Below, piece by piece: positions 8,238-17,965 of a stretch of DNA of 64,000 nt. Both the position numbers and the translations under genes were made by a program. Source of the stretch: Actinomycetota bacterium (GTDB taxonomy: Bacteria > Actinomycetota > UBA4738 > CADDZG01 > WHSQ01); NCBI GenBank assembly GCA_030448085.1, contig JAUJNU010000002.1:1-64000 (forward strand). The letters run 5' to 3'. Every line of letters begins with the position of its first letter. Positions within the stretch are counted from its first letter, which is position 1. Below the pieces are notes generated by a model. That model searched no databases. It was not told the DNA's origin and saw nothing but the letters and a program-made list of their open reading frames with translations.

Positions 8238-9482
8238 GTGAAACACACCCGCGGTCTCCTTGCCGCCATCCTTCTCTGCGGGCTCATGCTGGGATCGCCT
8301 CCGGAGGCGGCTACATCGGTGCCTCTCAAGGCGGGGCTCGGCCCCTACAGGGGCCTCGGGACATGGGTCGACATCTACGACTCGGATCAGTGGGACCACC
8401 CGGCTCGAACCGTTCGGGAGGCCCAGGCCCTGGGCGTCAGGACGATCTACCTGGAGACCGGCAATCACGCCCGCGCGGAGGCGATCTTCAGGCCCCGCGC
8501 CGCGAGCCGGATGATCGAAGCGGCTCACGCCGCCGGCCTCGAGGTGGTGGCCTGGTACCTCCCCGGCTTCCGCGACCTCGACCAGGACCTGAGGAGGTCG
8601 CTGAAGGCCGTCGAGTTCACGACCCCCACCGGTCACGGTTTCGACGGCTTCGGCCTCGACATCGAGGCGAACATAGTCCGTTCGATCCCGCGACGGATCG
8701 ACCGGATGCTGCGCCTCTCCCGCCGTATCCGCTCTGCAGTGGGGGAGGCCTACGCGCTGGGAGCGATCATCCCCTCACCCCGAGGGATGGAACTTTCGCC
8801 CGGGTACTGGGGCTCCGACTTTCCCTATGAGGAGCTGGATGCCCTCTATGATGTCTTCCTGCCGATGGGCTACTACACCTACCGCACGGAAGGTGAGGCC
8901 GCAGCCCACGACTACACGGCCCGAAGCATCCAGATAATCAGGCGAGAGAGCGGCAACCGCAAGGCGGTGATCCACCCCATCGGGGGCCTCGGGGCCGACG
9001 CGGACAGGGCAGAGGTGAGGGGGTTCGTGCGGGCCGCGAGAGAGTACGGGACCCTGGGAGCGAGCTTCTATGACTACGCCACCACGAGGCCGGGAGGCTG
9101 GCTCGAGCTGAGGAAGATGCCGAAGAACCGGCCTCCCCTCGTGGCTGCCCTCCCGATCCGCGTCGGCGACATGCGTCCTTTCGGGAACGTGTCCGAGGAC
9201 GCTTGGAGCCACCCGAACGAGATCTTCTACAAGTCGGGCCCCGTCGAGGGTGATGTCTCTATAGGGCTCGAGGGCTTCGACATCGATGAGGGCGAGGTGA
9301 AGGTGTGGGTCAACTGGCGGCACGTGGCCACCCTCCCCTCGGGCCCGGCCGGCCTCTGGGGACTAGAGCAGGAGGTGTTGGTCCCCAGCTCGTATCTAGA
9401 TGGGGCCGGGCCGAATCACATCTCGTTCCGCGGCTCCCCCACGGATGAGTGGGGGATCAGGAGCGTGGTGCTACAGCCCTAG
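8238..9482 (+). CDS. Secreted TIM-barrel, glycoside-hydrolase-like protein
   Basis: A 414-residue protein with a signal peptide (basic start, then LLAAILLCGLMLGS, cleavage near residue 26). The body has barrel strands ending in acidic residues: GTWVDIYD, VRTIYLETGNHA, LEVVAWYLPGF, FDGFGLDIEA (a likely catalytic Asp/Glu strand), LYDVFLPMGYYTY and GASFYDYATT. A beta-sandwich-like domain follows residue 310. This order fits putative glycoside hydrolases of the GH-superfamily barrel type, but no specific family is recognised. It ends convergently, overlapping the sulfotransferase stop by 4 bp. Confidence 0.6.
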   Translation: MKHTRGLLAAILLCGLMLGSPPEAATSVPLKAGLGPYRGLGTWVDIYDSDQWDHPARTVREAQALGVRTIYLETGNHARAEAIFRPRAASRMIEAAHAAGLEVVAWYLPGFRDLDQDLRRSLKAVEFTTPTGHGFDGFGLDIEANIVRSIPRRIDRMLRLSRRIRSAVGEAYALGAIIPSPRGMELSPGYWGSDFPYEELDALYDVFLPMGYYTYRTEGEAAAHDYTARSIQIIRRESGNRKAVIHPIGGLGADADRAEVRGFVRAAREYGTLGASFYDYATTRPGGWLELRKMPKNRPPLVAALPIRVGDMRPFGNVSEDAWSHPNEIFYKSGPVEGDVSIGLEGFDIDEGEVKVWVNWRHVATLPSGPAGLWGLEQEVLVPSSYLDGAGPNHISFRGSPTDEWGIRSVVLQP

Positions 9483-10548
9483 CCGGTTCGTCCCTCCGCC
9501 TCGAGCTGAGGGTCCGATGTCTTTTCGGGGGTCTCCGACAGGCGGGACCCGGTGGGCTTCAACCGATCGACGGGTAGCCCGACAAGACCCAGGCGAGCCC
9601 TCACCGCGGCCGCCCTGGAGGGGTTGGGGAACCAGCGCTCGTATCCGAAGGTCGACAGAAGAGGGCCGCCCACCGCCTCGAACACCTCGACCTGGTGCCG
9701 CGGCATCTGCTCTTGCCACGACCTCGTCTTCTTCACGCCGCTCTTGGCTACATGGGGGTTGAACCGTCCGGCCCTGTGCTTGTTGATGCCCTTCGCCCGT
9801 TGGTCCTCGTCCATCATGATCGGCTCGAATGGGATCCCCAGGAACTCACAGACGGTCTTGACGACGGTCTCGGTGTCAGCCACGAGCGACTCGTATCGGA
9901 CCTCCAGGTAGCGCTGGGAGCCGAGCGGCCTGCCGTAGGTCATGCCGGCATGCACCCTGCGGGACCAGATGCGGGCCGCCTTGGCCAGGGTCGGAGGGCC
10001 GAAGTCGGTTTGTGCATAGGAAAGGGCAACGTTCCTCCCGTCCCGAACGAGGTGGATGAACTGCGAGTGGGGAAAGAGCCGGTTCAGAGTCGGGATGCTC
10101 TCGACGTAGCGGGGTGTCTTGTCCCCCCATCTGACCTTGCCCTGGTTAGCGGCGAAGGACGCGTAGGCAGCCGTGACCGCGGCTGCGTACGACGCACGCG
10201 GGGCGTTGTCCAGCCGGCTGCGGACGTCTTCGACGTCCACCTCCCACAGGCGGAAGTTCCTGTGTTGCGGCAGCCGACGTAGGAACCAGGCGACGTCTAC
10301 CTCGTCCCCCTTCGGGAGCAACTCGGTGATGAACCGGGACTCGGGGGAACGAGCTGGGGATGGGCGTTCAGCATGAGGCGGAGCATGGTGGTCCCGGAGC
10401 GCGCCGAACCGACCACGAAGAAGGGCGCACCTGCTGTGGGTCGGGCATCGGCATCTTCTTGGACGTTAATCCTTTCCGGCCCTCTTAGGAACTGCCGCCG
10501 CCGCCGAGCCCTGCGGCTAAGATACGAGCCACCCATGGATGACTCCAC
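9479..10548 (-). CDS. Sulfotransferase (frameshifted near N-terminus)
   Basis: A PAPS-dependent sulfotransferase. The 5'-phosphosulfate loop FFVVGSARSGTTMLRLML is in the N-terminal piece, and the 3'-phosphate segment FIHLVRDGRNVALSYAQ in the main piece. The two frames join near 10330, where one C is missing (GTTCCCCCGAG would need six C). The main piece continues with WGDKTPRYVE, ARIWSRRVHAG and YLEVRYESLV. The exact start is uncertain (10548, 10536 or a non-ATG codon nearer the P-loop). It is divergent from the polymerase gene and sits in a polysaccharide block, which suggests a sugar hydroxyl as acceptor. Confidence 0.85.
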
Positions 10549-12268
10549 CTCTAGTCGGCGCGCCCCGCCGGCTCGCAGCCCCAGCTTTCGTCGACCCCCG
10601 GTCCCTGCCGATCTGGTATCTGGGGATCGTGGCGGCGCTCGTTGGGCTTGGCGGGTGGCTCGGGGTCACCTTCACCGACTCTGTCCTGCCCGGCGTGGTC
10701 GCGGTTTGGGCTTTCAGCCTGGCCTCGGTCGCGGTTGTCCTGGTGGTGCCGATGTCCTCAGCCGTCGTCGTTCCCCTCTATGCGGGAGTTGCGGGGTGGC
10801 TCATAGACATGCTGCCCGTCGTGGTGCTCATCGCCTGGGCCGCGGTGGTGGGGAGATGGGCCGTTGGGGTGCTTCGGGCGAGGAGGTGGCCGCGCGGAGG
10901 ACGCTGGGTCCTCCTCCCGATAGCGATCGCGGCTGGACCAGTTTGGGGGTCCTCGCGGTCTCGAGCTTCGATTTCAAGCATTTCCTGCTTCTCTTCGGGC
11001 TCCAGGTACTCGCGAGTGGCATGGTCCTGGTGGTGGTCGACGTGCTTGGCGCCCTCGAGGACAAGGTGAAGGTGGCCGTGGGGCTCGTCGGCTTCGTGGT
11101 GCTGCTCTCGGTAGGGTCTTCCTGCAGTGGGCCGGGGCTCCCATCCAGGAACTCCAGGACTCCGAGACCAAGGACCGTGTCGAGGCCGCCTACGGACTCG
11201 ACGCGTTCCCTAACAAGACCGGGATGATCAAGTACGCGCGCTCCCGAGACCCGGGGTTGGACGACCTCCAGAAGGACCTCGGGGAGCTGAAGCAGAGCGA
11301 GCCCGGGATCCCCGAGTACGAGGTTCTCATCCCACGTTTCAAGGCGTACCGCAACCAGCTGCTGGTGAGGTTCGAGGGGTCGGCCAGGCCGTGGGGAATC
11401 GCAGCTCGCGGCGGAGGGAGATGACCCTTCCTTTCGACAACGTGGCCTTGGCCCCCGGGCAGACGGTCCCGCGTATGAGGTCGTTCCCTCGTAACGCGCT
11501 CACGTACGCGGGCATCTGTGCGGTTGCGTTGCCCCTGGCGTTCTTCCTGGCTTGGACGCAGGTCGGCTGGAGACGTCGCCTGGGATGGGCGGGGGTGGCG
11601 GCGGCCTTGTTCGGAGCCGGGTTCTCGCTCGCGAGGGGCGCGTGGATGCTGATCCTCATCGGAGTGATCTACCTGCTCGTCGACGGAGTCATCGACGCCA
11701 AGCGAAAGGTTCAGGTGTTGGGCGCCTTCGCCGCTGGAGCCTTGGTCTTGGCGAGCGTTTTCTTCTTCATGTACGGGTCCGACCCCCTCAGCGCCCGCGG
11801 GCGGGGAAGGAGCGTCGGACCCGCCAGAAGCTGTACGAGGACACGGTAAAAGCCGTAGACGGCAAGCACTATCTGATCGGTTTCGGCACCGAGACGGCCC
11901 GGCGGGACGCGGCCACCGGAGCGAAGTCGAGCTTCGGCAAGTACGTGCCTGCAGCGGGAACTCACTCCACCTACCTGAATTACCTGTTCAGGACCGGTGT
12001 GCCCGGACTGCTGGGGATCGCGCTGCTGTACCTCATCTCCGGGATGCACGCCAGAGCCGCGGCTCGCTCCCGGAAGGGAGCCGAGGCCGTGCTTTTCACG
12101 GTCATAGCGGGATCGATCGTGATAGCCGCTGCCCACGGCGTCATCCTCAGCTTGTTCGTCGAGCCCGTCTACACCCTCACCGTCTCGCTCGTAGTGGGCT
12201 TGGCAGTCGCCGGCGCCACGTCGCTGCCGGTCTCGATCTTCCCGTGGCGGAAGAGCCCGCCCGCCTAG
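10539..12268 (+). CDS. O-antigen ligase/Wzy-type polysaccharide polymerase (frameshifted)
   Basis: A polytopic membrane protein spread over three frames. Hydrophobic helices (for example SLPIWYLGIVAALVGLGGWL, VLPGVVAVWAFSLASVAVVL, LTYAGICAVALPLAFFLAW) precede a large periplasmic loop with an Arg-rich arm, and the pattern SLARGAWMLILIGVIYLL, then IGFGTETARRD and THSTYLNYLFRTGVPGLLGI matches the Wzy_C region (H-S-x-Y-L motif). Indels lie near 10950, 11110, 11410 and 11810. It ends 1 base before the flippase ATG. The likely job is joining repeat units of an exported polysaccharide. Confidence 0.75.
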
Positions 12269-13854
12269 ATGAGCGTCGAGGAGCTACCCGAGAGCAGAAG
12301 CGGGCTCTCGGCCCCCGCAGCTGCCGACGTGGAGGTCCTGGCCAAGGGGGTGCAGTCCAGATCGCCGGTCAGCTCACCTCCCGCGGCGTGGCGATGTTTT
12401 TCACGCTCATCCTGTCCGCCTTGCTGTCGGTGGCCGGCTACGGGCTCTACCGCAAGGTGTCCCAGATCCTGCACATAGCGGGGCAGCTCGGCCTGGCCGG
12501 TTTCAACTACGCCACGATGCACCACATCAGCCGGGCTCGAGCCGCGGTGATCCCGAAGGTGGCGGGGGCCGCCCTGGTCGGGATCGCGGGGGCGGCCATC
12601 TGCTCGGCCCTTGTGGTCGTCGGCCTGCTGGTCGCAGCCAAGCCGCTCGCGGAGGTCTTCTCGGGTGAGGGCGGCGATGCGTCGGAGCTCGAGGAGCTGA
12701 TCCGGATCGGTGCTCCGTACGTCCTGCTCTTCGCTCTCATGCAGGTTCTCAGGTACTGCTCGCAGGCCTACTGTCCGAGGGTCCTGTCGGTGATTGTGTG
12801 GTACAACAAGCAGCGCGCGGCTAGGGCGGTCCTGGGGGTCTGGGTGCTGCTGGCGGGCTTCGGCGTAGGCGCCGTCCTCGTGAGCGAGCTGGTGAGCCTT
12901 CTGCTGGCCGTGATCGCAGGTGTCTATTACTTCGGGAAGATGCTGACCCCGGAGGAGCGGGTCGCGCGCCCCCGTCCGGACGTGGGGAAGATGGTCAGGT
13001 TCGCGTTGCCGCAGGGTGGGTCGTCGCTGCTCGGGATCCAATCGCTCGGTCTCGGCATCCTGATACTTTCGATGTTCGAGGGGAACCGCGAGGTCGGTCT
13101 CTTCGGCATAGCCCTCGCGCTTCAGCAGCCGGGGGGGATCTTCCTCGGCGGCATCGTCAACATCTGGGCCCCCGTCGTTTCCGAGCTCTACGACAAGGGC
13201 GAGATCGACCGCCTGGGCTCGCTGTATCAAACGATCACCCGCTGGGTCATCACGTTCTCGTTCCCCGTTTTCGCAGTCCTGATCCTGGAGCCGGACCTCT
13301 TCCTGTTCCCGTTCCCAGACGACGCCATCGCTGCGGCCTCTCTCGTTGCGATACTCGCCGTCGGCAACCTCTTCTACACGGGCACCGGTCCCTCGGGGTA
13401 TGTGCTCTCGATGAGCGGCCGTCCCGGCGTCAACTTCGTCAACTCGCTGATCGGAGTGGCGCTTTACATCGGGCTCGGACTCTGGATCGTGCCGGATCAC
13501 GGGGCGGTCGGGATGGCGATAGTCGACTCGGCCGTGACCGCTATCGTAAACATGGCCCGGGTAGTGGAGGTGAGGCTCCTCGTGGGGGTTCAGCCTTTCG
13601 GCCGCTCCTCGTTGAAGCCGGTGGGGGCGACTCTCGTGGGGGCCTGCGTCCTCCTCCTTTGGAGGCTCGTTCCGGGCGACTCCTTCTGGCTCGAGATGGC
13701 CGGCGTGGCCGTTGCGGGGGCGGTTTACGTGTTCGTCTTGAAAGCGATGGGCCTCGACGCGGAGGAGAGATACGTGTGGCAGCGGATCCGCACGAAGGCT
13801 TTGAAGGGGCGTGGTGACAAGAAGGGCTCTGCTGAGGGAGGCTCTTCGGTATGA
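12269..13854 (+). CDS. Polysaccharide flippase, Wzx/MATE-like
   Basis: A membrane transporter of about 520 residues with 12-14 predicted helices, such as VAMFFTLILSALLSVAGYGLY and SALVVVGLLVAAKPLAE. ATG 12269 gives an N-terminus MSVEELPESRS that runs into the main frame if one G is restored in the run at 12347-12351, so the longer in-frame start at 12244 is probably false. The family exports lipid-linked oligosaccharide units across the membrane. It lies between a Wzy-like polymerase and a sulfotransferase, with an ATGA overlap to the latter, indicating one operon. Confidence 0.82.
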
Positions 13855-14792
13855 GCCGTAGGCAGATCCGAAAGAGCCTCAGCACGAATTTCAACCCCGG
13901 GATGCGCCACCGGCTCGAGCGCGCGAAGCTGCGCGGCCTACAGGTAGCCCATCTGCCGTCTCTCGTGACGGGACAGCGGCTCGACCGCCCCATCTTCATC
14001 ATCGGCGGCCCGAGGTCGGGCACCCATTTCCTTTATCTCACCCTGCGGGGCCACAGCCACCTCGCGCACTGGAGACCCAGCGAGGCGCACGAGGTGTGGG
14101 AGGCGGATTACCATCCGTCCCTGCGCAGTTGGGAGTCGAACGTCCTGGGGGCCGAGGACGTGAACGAAGACGCGGCCAAGCGGATCCGCAGGTCGTTCCT
14201 CCTATGTGCCGGCACCGGCAAGAGGTTCCTCGACAAGACCCCTCGCAACGTCTTGCGCGTCCCGTTCATCGATGTGCTCTTCCCCGACGCGCGCTACATC
14301 TTTCTGCAGCGTGACGGACGGGAGACCGTCAATTCGCTCATGAATGCGTGGCGCTCCAACCGCTACAAGACGTACCGGCTTCCCGAGCCGCACGCGATCC
14401 CCGGCACCGATCCCGCCTGGTGGAAGTTCGTCCTCTACCCCGGCTGGGAACAGGACCGGAACGGGCCGCTCGAGGTCGTCGCAGCCAAGCAGTGGAAGCT
14501 ATCGAATGACTACGCTTTCGGAGCGATGCAGGAGGTCGATCCTGAGCGCTGGCTCCGGGTCCGTTACGAGGACGTGGTCGAGGCCCCCGAGGATGAGGTC
14601 GGGCGGATCATGGAGTTCCTCGAGCTCCCCTACGAGGCCTCGGTCAGAGCGGCTGCCGGGGCGACCAAGACCACGCCGGTCAACACGGTGACCCCGCCGG
14701 AGAAGGGGAAGTGGCGCCGGGAGAACGCCGAGGCGATAGTGAGGATCCTTCCGTTGATAGCGCCCACGATGTCTACGTTGGGATACGAGTAG
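13851..14792 (+). CDS. Sulfotransferase
   Basis: A 313-residue intact sulfotransferase. The PAPS motifs are IFIIGGPRSGTHFLYLTL (5'-phosphosulfate loop, about 45-62) and YIFLQRDGRETVNSLMNAW (3'-phosphate). FLDKTPRN is the catalytic-domain strand also found in the first sulfotransferase. It starts inside the flippase stop (ATGA), so expression is coupled to repeat-unit export genes. Two different sulfotransferases flanking Wzx and Wzy suggest a sulfated exopolysaccharide; the acceptor sugar cannot be read from the sequence. Confidence 0.88.
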   Translation: MSRRQIRKSLSTNFNPGMRHRLERAKLRGLQVAHLPSLVTGQRLDRPIFIIGGPRSGTHFLYLTLRGHSHLAHWRPSEAHEVWEADYHPSLRSWESNVLGAEDVNEDAAKRIRRSFLLCAGTGKRFLDKTPRNVLRVPFIDVLFPDARYIFLQRDGRETVNSLMNAWRSNRYKTYRLPEPHAIPGTDPAWWKFVLYPGWEQDRNGPLEVVAAKQWKLSNDYAFGAMQEVDPERWLRVRYEDVVEAPEDEVGRIMEFLELPYEASVRAAAGATKTTPVNTVTPPEKGKWRRENAEAIVRILPLIAPTMSTLGYE

Positions 14793-14801
14793 GTCGAGGT
14801 C

Positions 14802-16513
14802 CTACTTCTTCGGCTTGTCGCCGCCTCCGCCTGCGCTCGGAGGGGGCGGGGGAGCCTTGTCGGGAGCGGGCTTCGGCTCTGGCTTCGGCCCGGGCTTCGG
14901 CTCCGGCTTCGTCTCGGCCTTGGGCTCCGGCTTCGAGTCTTTGGCTGCGCCCTGACCGCCGCCGGCTCCGTCCGGCTTGTTGCCCGGCTTGTCGGTGGAG
15001 TCTTTGGGACCGCTCGGGGGGCCGGCGTGATCAGGGGCGTTGCCCTTCGTGTTGTCCGGGCCCTTCGCCTTGTCGGGGTCCGGACCCTTACCGTTCTCGG
15101 CACCGTTCCCCTTGGACGCCTTCGGGCCCGTGGCCTTGGCCGTCTTGGGAGAGTTTCCGCCCTTGCCCTTGCCTTTCCCTTTGCCGCCCTTCTTGCCATG
15201 GCCTCGTTGGCTCTTCTTCTTGTTGTCCTTCCCAGAGGACTTGTCTTTCTTGTCCTTGCTGTCCTGGCGTACTTCGTCCTGTCCGAGCCCCAGGTGCTTT
15301 CCATTGGCTGCCTTGAGGGCCGAGTGTGCCAGGCCGGCTTCACTTGCCGACCGGTTCTCGAAACCGTGAGACCCGTCGTCGAGCAAGGCGCTCGCAAGGA
15401 CCTCGGAGGCGGGGCGATAGCGCTCTTCAGTCGGAGAAGTCACTGCGTTCGGGACAGCTCCGGCCATGCTCGCAGTCAGAGCAACCGCTGCGCCGATCGA
15501 GGCCGCACCGCCCGGCAGCCCGCCTGCTTGAGCGTGCTGCACCCAGTTGCCGAAACCACCGACGATCCGCTGCACCGCGGTCGAGAGGGACATCCAAAGG
15601 GCAAGGGAGCGCTTGCCGGAGTAGTAGGTGAGGAACGCCTCGACGACGACGGGGTCGAGCTGGGTGCCCGAGGCCCGCTTGATGATCTCGAGCGCTTCAC
15701 CGTGGCTGCGTCCCTTCCTGTAGGGGCGGGCAGAGGTGATCGCGTCGAAGGTGTCGGCCACGGCGAGGATGCGGGCGCCGAGAGGATCTCGTCCCCCTCA
15801 GCTGCTCGGGGTAGCCGCGACCGTCCACCCGCTCGTGGTGGTGGCGGACGATGGCCGTGATGTCGAAGCTGCAGGCCTCTCCACCCATCTCGGCCCCCGT
15901 CATGGGGTGCTCCTTCATGATCTCGAACTCGGCGTCCGTGAGGGCACCGGGCTTGTTCAGCACTTCCTGAGGCGTCTTGATCTTGCCGACGTCGTGAACC
16001 GCGGCAGCAGTCCGGATCTTGGTGACGGTCTCTGGGGGTAGGTGCATCGTCTTCGCGATCATGTGGGCGTAGCGGGTGACCCGGCGGCTGTGGCCGTGTG
16101 TGAAGGGGTCGCCTGCTTCGAGCGCCGAGGCGAGCTCGGTCAGGACCTCCGCCTGCCTCTGGGGGGACATGAAGACCTCACGAAGAGCCGTCCCATCCCG
16201 GTCGAACCCGAGGATCTCCATTGCGCCGGAAAGTCGCTTCTCGGTACGGACCCGCCGGAGCCACCCCACAGCATCAGGTCTCCGAACACGAGGTCGTTGG
16301 ACCCGGAGTGGCGCTTCCAAGCAAGGCTCATCGCCTGTGCGAGACCCACCGAGAAGAGGATCGAGACGACGATCGAGGCTATCGGGGAGGTGAGAGAGCT
16401 CCACGGCTCTCGAGGATGTAAACGAGGATCGAAGGGGCGAGCAGAACCGCAAGGGTCGCGCCCAGTACGTGCGGAAGGTACTTCGAGAGCGGTCTTGCCT
16501 TGGCCTTGTCCAT
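14802..16513 (-). CDS. Membrane HD-GYP phosphodiesterase with basic low-complexity tail (frameshifted)
   Basis: ATG 16513 (GAAGGGG 5 bp upstream) begins MDKAKARPLSKYLPHVLG followed by two transmembrane helices. The HD-GYP domain is complete: HGHSRRVTRYAH, HDVGKIKTPQEVLNKPG, HHHERVDGRGYPEQLRG, then ILAVADTFDAITSARPYRKG. Single-base losses in G/C runs near 15793 and 15803, and a break near 16380, separate the frames. These domains hydrolyse cyclic di-GMP. After the domain comes a hydrophobic segment (GGAASIGAAVALTASMAGAVPNA), then about 160 residues rich in Lys, Gly, Pro and Ser ending in KPEPKPGPKP-like repeats. The topology of the tail is unknown. Confidence 0.8.
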
Positions 16514-16600
16514 GTGAACCCCTTCGCGAGCTTCAACCGAAGTCCATCTCCGTGAGCCGTCCCTCCGAACATCGGCATTTCTTCGAAAATGCTTGAGGAG

Positions 16601-16620
16601 CTGACTAGTTAACTAGTCAG
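16601..16620. promoter_or_regulatory. Perfect 20-bp palindrome, candidate operator
   Basis: CTGACTAGTT and its exact reverse complement abut with no spacer. It lies between the divergent HD-GYP gene (start 16513) and alkB-like gene (start 16678). It shares the core GACTAGT with the inverted repeat at 2406-2429, which hints at related regulators. A small additional inverted repeat (GCATTT...AAATGC, 16575-16592) lies closer to the HD-GYP start. Confidence 0.45.
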
Positions 16621-16677
16621 ACGACAGGGGCGAGGGCCCGCTTCCTCTAAGCCGGCTGAGGTGCTAACAAGGATGGG

Positions 16678-17345
16678 ATGAAAGCTGCTCCCGACATCAC
16701 ATGGCAGCCTTCGCTGCTCGACACCGAGGCCACCGACTTCGACCGCGGGTTCACCAAGGTGAGCCGGGTCTACCTCGATCATGAATCGTGGGTGGACCAT
16801 CAGCCGGAGTGGGTGTCCGGCTCGGACGACCTCTTCGGCGAGATCCTCGAGCTCCGGAACTGGGGCCAACGGTCGAGGCGGATGTACGAGAACCGTGTGG
16901 TCGAGCCTCGTCTCACCGCCCCCTGGAACGTCCGGTCCGGACAGCCACTGGAGCCACCGATCCTCGAGGAGATGCGAGTGGCTTTGTCCGCTCGTTACTC
17001 CATCGAGTTCGATTCCGTCGGCTTCAACCTCTATCGGATGGGCGGGACAGCGTGGCCTGGCACGGGGACAGGATCAAGATGGAGATAGAAGAGCCGATCG
17101 TGGTCCTCGTCTCGCTGGGTTTCCCCCGCAAGTTCCTTCTTCGCCCGAAGGGAGGTGGGAGGTCCATCGCCTACATGCTCGGGGCGAGGGGACCTTCTCG
17201 CGACAGGTGGCAAGACCCAGAGGACCTGGGACCATAGCGTGCCGAAGGTCAAGGAGGCGGGCCCCCGGATCAGCCTCGCCTACCGCCACGGCCTGGACCC
17301 GGCGGCGTACGCCGGTAGAAGCGAGTCGCTCCCCCGGAGCCCTAA
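16678..17345 (+). CDS. AlkB-like 2-oxoglutarate/Fe(II) dioxygenase (frameshifted)
   Basis: The protein reads ITWQPSLLDTE, then VGFNLYR, and after a restored G near 17040 continues GRDSVAWHGDRI, with the HxD iron ligands. A second break near 17185 leads to the frame LLATGGKTQRTWDHSVPKV, holding the distal His, then PRISLAYRHG, whose Arg residues bind 2-oxoglutarate in AlkB. The family oxidatively removes alkyl groups from nucleic acid bases. The likely stop is the TAA at 17343-17345, overlapping the convergent esterase stop. A repair role is inferred from the family. Confidence 0.78.
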
Positions 17346-17965
17346 GCCAGCTCCTTGGCGGTCCAGCCCTGGACCGACTGCAGCTCTGCGGGCGTCAGCT
17401 CGTGCCCCCCGGGCTGCAGCTCGAGTGAGACCTCGGCACCGCAGGCGGCCAGCATCTAGGCCAGAGCCTCGGTCTGCTCGCCTGGGATAATGGGGTCACG
17501 CCTGCCGCCGGTTATGAGAACCGGCTTGCCTGTTAGGTCGGGTGGCTGAGCGGGCTCCAGAGGAACCATCGCGTGCAGGAGGGCCGCGCCGGCCAGTATC
17601 TCGGGATGTAGGAGAAGCATCGCTGCCGCGATGTTCGCGCCGTTCGAATAACCGAGGGCGTAGACCCGGCCTGGGTCGAGGTCGTACTCGTCGGCGGCAC
17701 TCGAGACGAAGCGCCCCAGGTCGGCGCTTCTCGCGATCAGGTCCGGAACGTCGAACACCCCCATCGCGAGGCGCTTGAAGAAGCGGGGCATCCCGCCCTC
17801 TACGACCTGCCCGCGCGGGCTGAGGAGGGTGGCTTCGGGGGCCACCGCGCGCCCTAGTGAGAGGAGGTCGTCCTCGTCCCCGCCGGTGCCGTGGAGCAGG
17901 AGGAGCGTCGTGCCGCCGGTGCCGCGATCGAGCCTATGGATGAACCCGAGGTCGGCCTGCGTCAT
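17342..17965 (-). CDS. MhqD-like carboxylesterase/hydrolase with an internal in-frame TAG
   Basis: An alpha/beta hydrolase of about 207 residues. Visible are LLLLHGTGGDEDDLL (oxyanion strand), ALGYSNGANIAAAML (nucleophile Ser in GYSNG), and ITGGRRDPIIP (catalytic Asp region). The frame meets TAG at 17456-17458, but the same frame continues with LELQPGGHELT, which carries the expected catalytic His, and stops at 17342. So the TAG is either a base error (CAG to TAG) or a real nonsense change that removes the catalytic His. The ATG overlaps the stop of the dioxygenase gene (ATGA). The pair resembles the mhqO-mhqD quinone-detoxification genes. Confidence 0.78.

Noticed and set aside
12265..13500. 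411-residue minus-strand frame
   Set aside because: Antisense to the Wzx-like flippase; charged sequence without domain features.
14802..15300. Repeats in the 3' part of the HD-GYP gene as a possible CRISPR or tandem repeat array
   Set aside because: They are Lys/Pro/Gly codon repeats of a low-complexity tail, without regular spacers.
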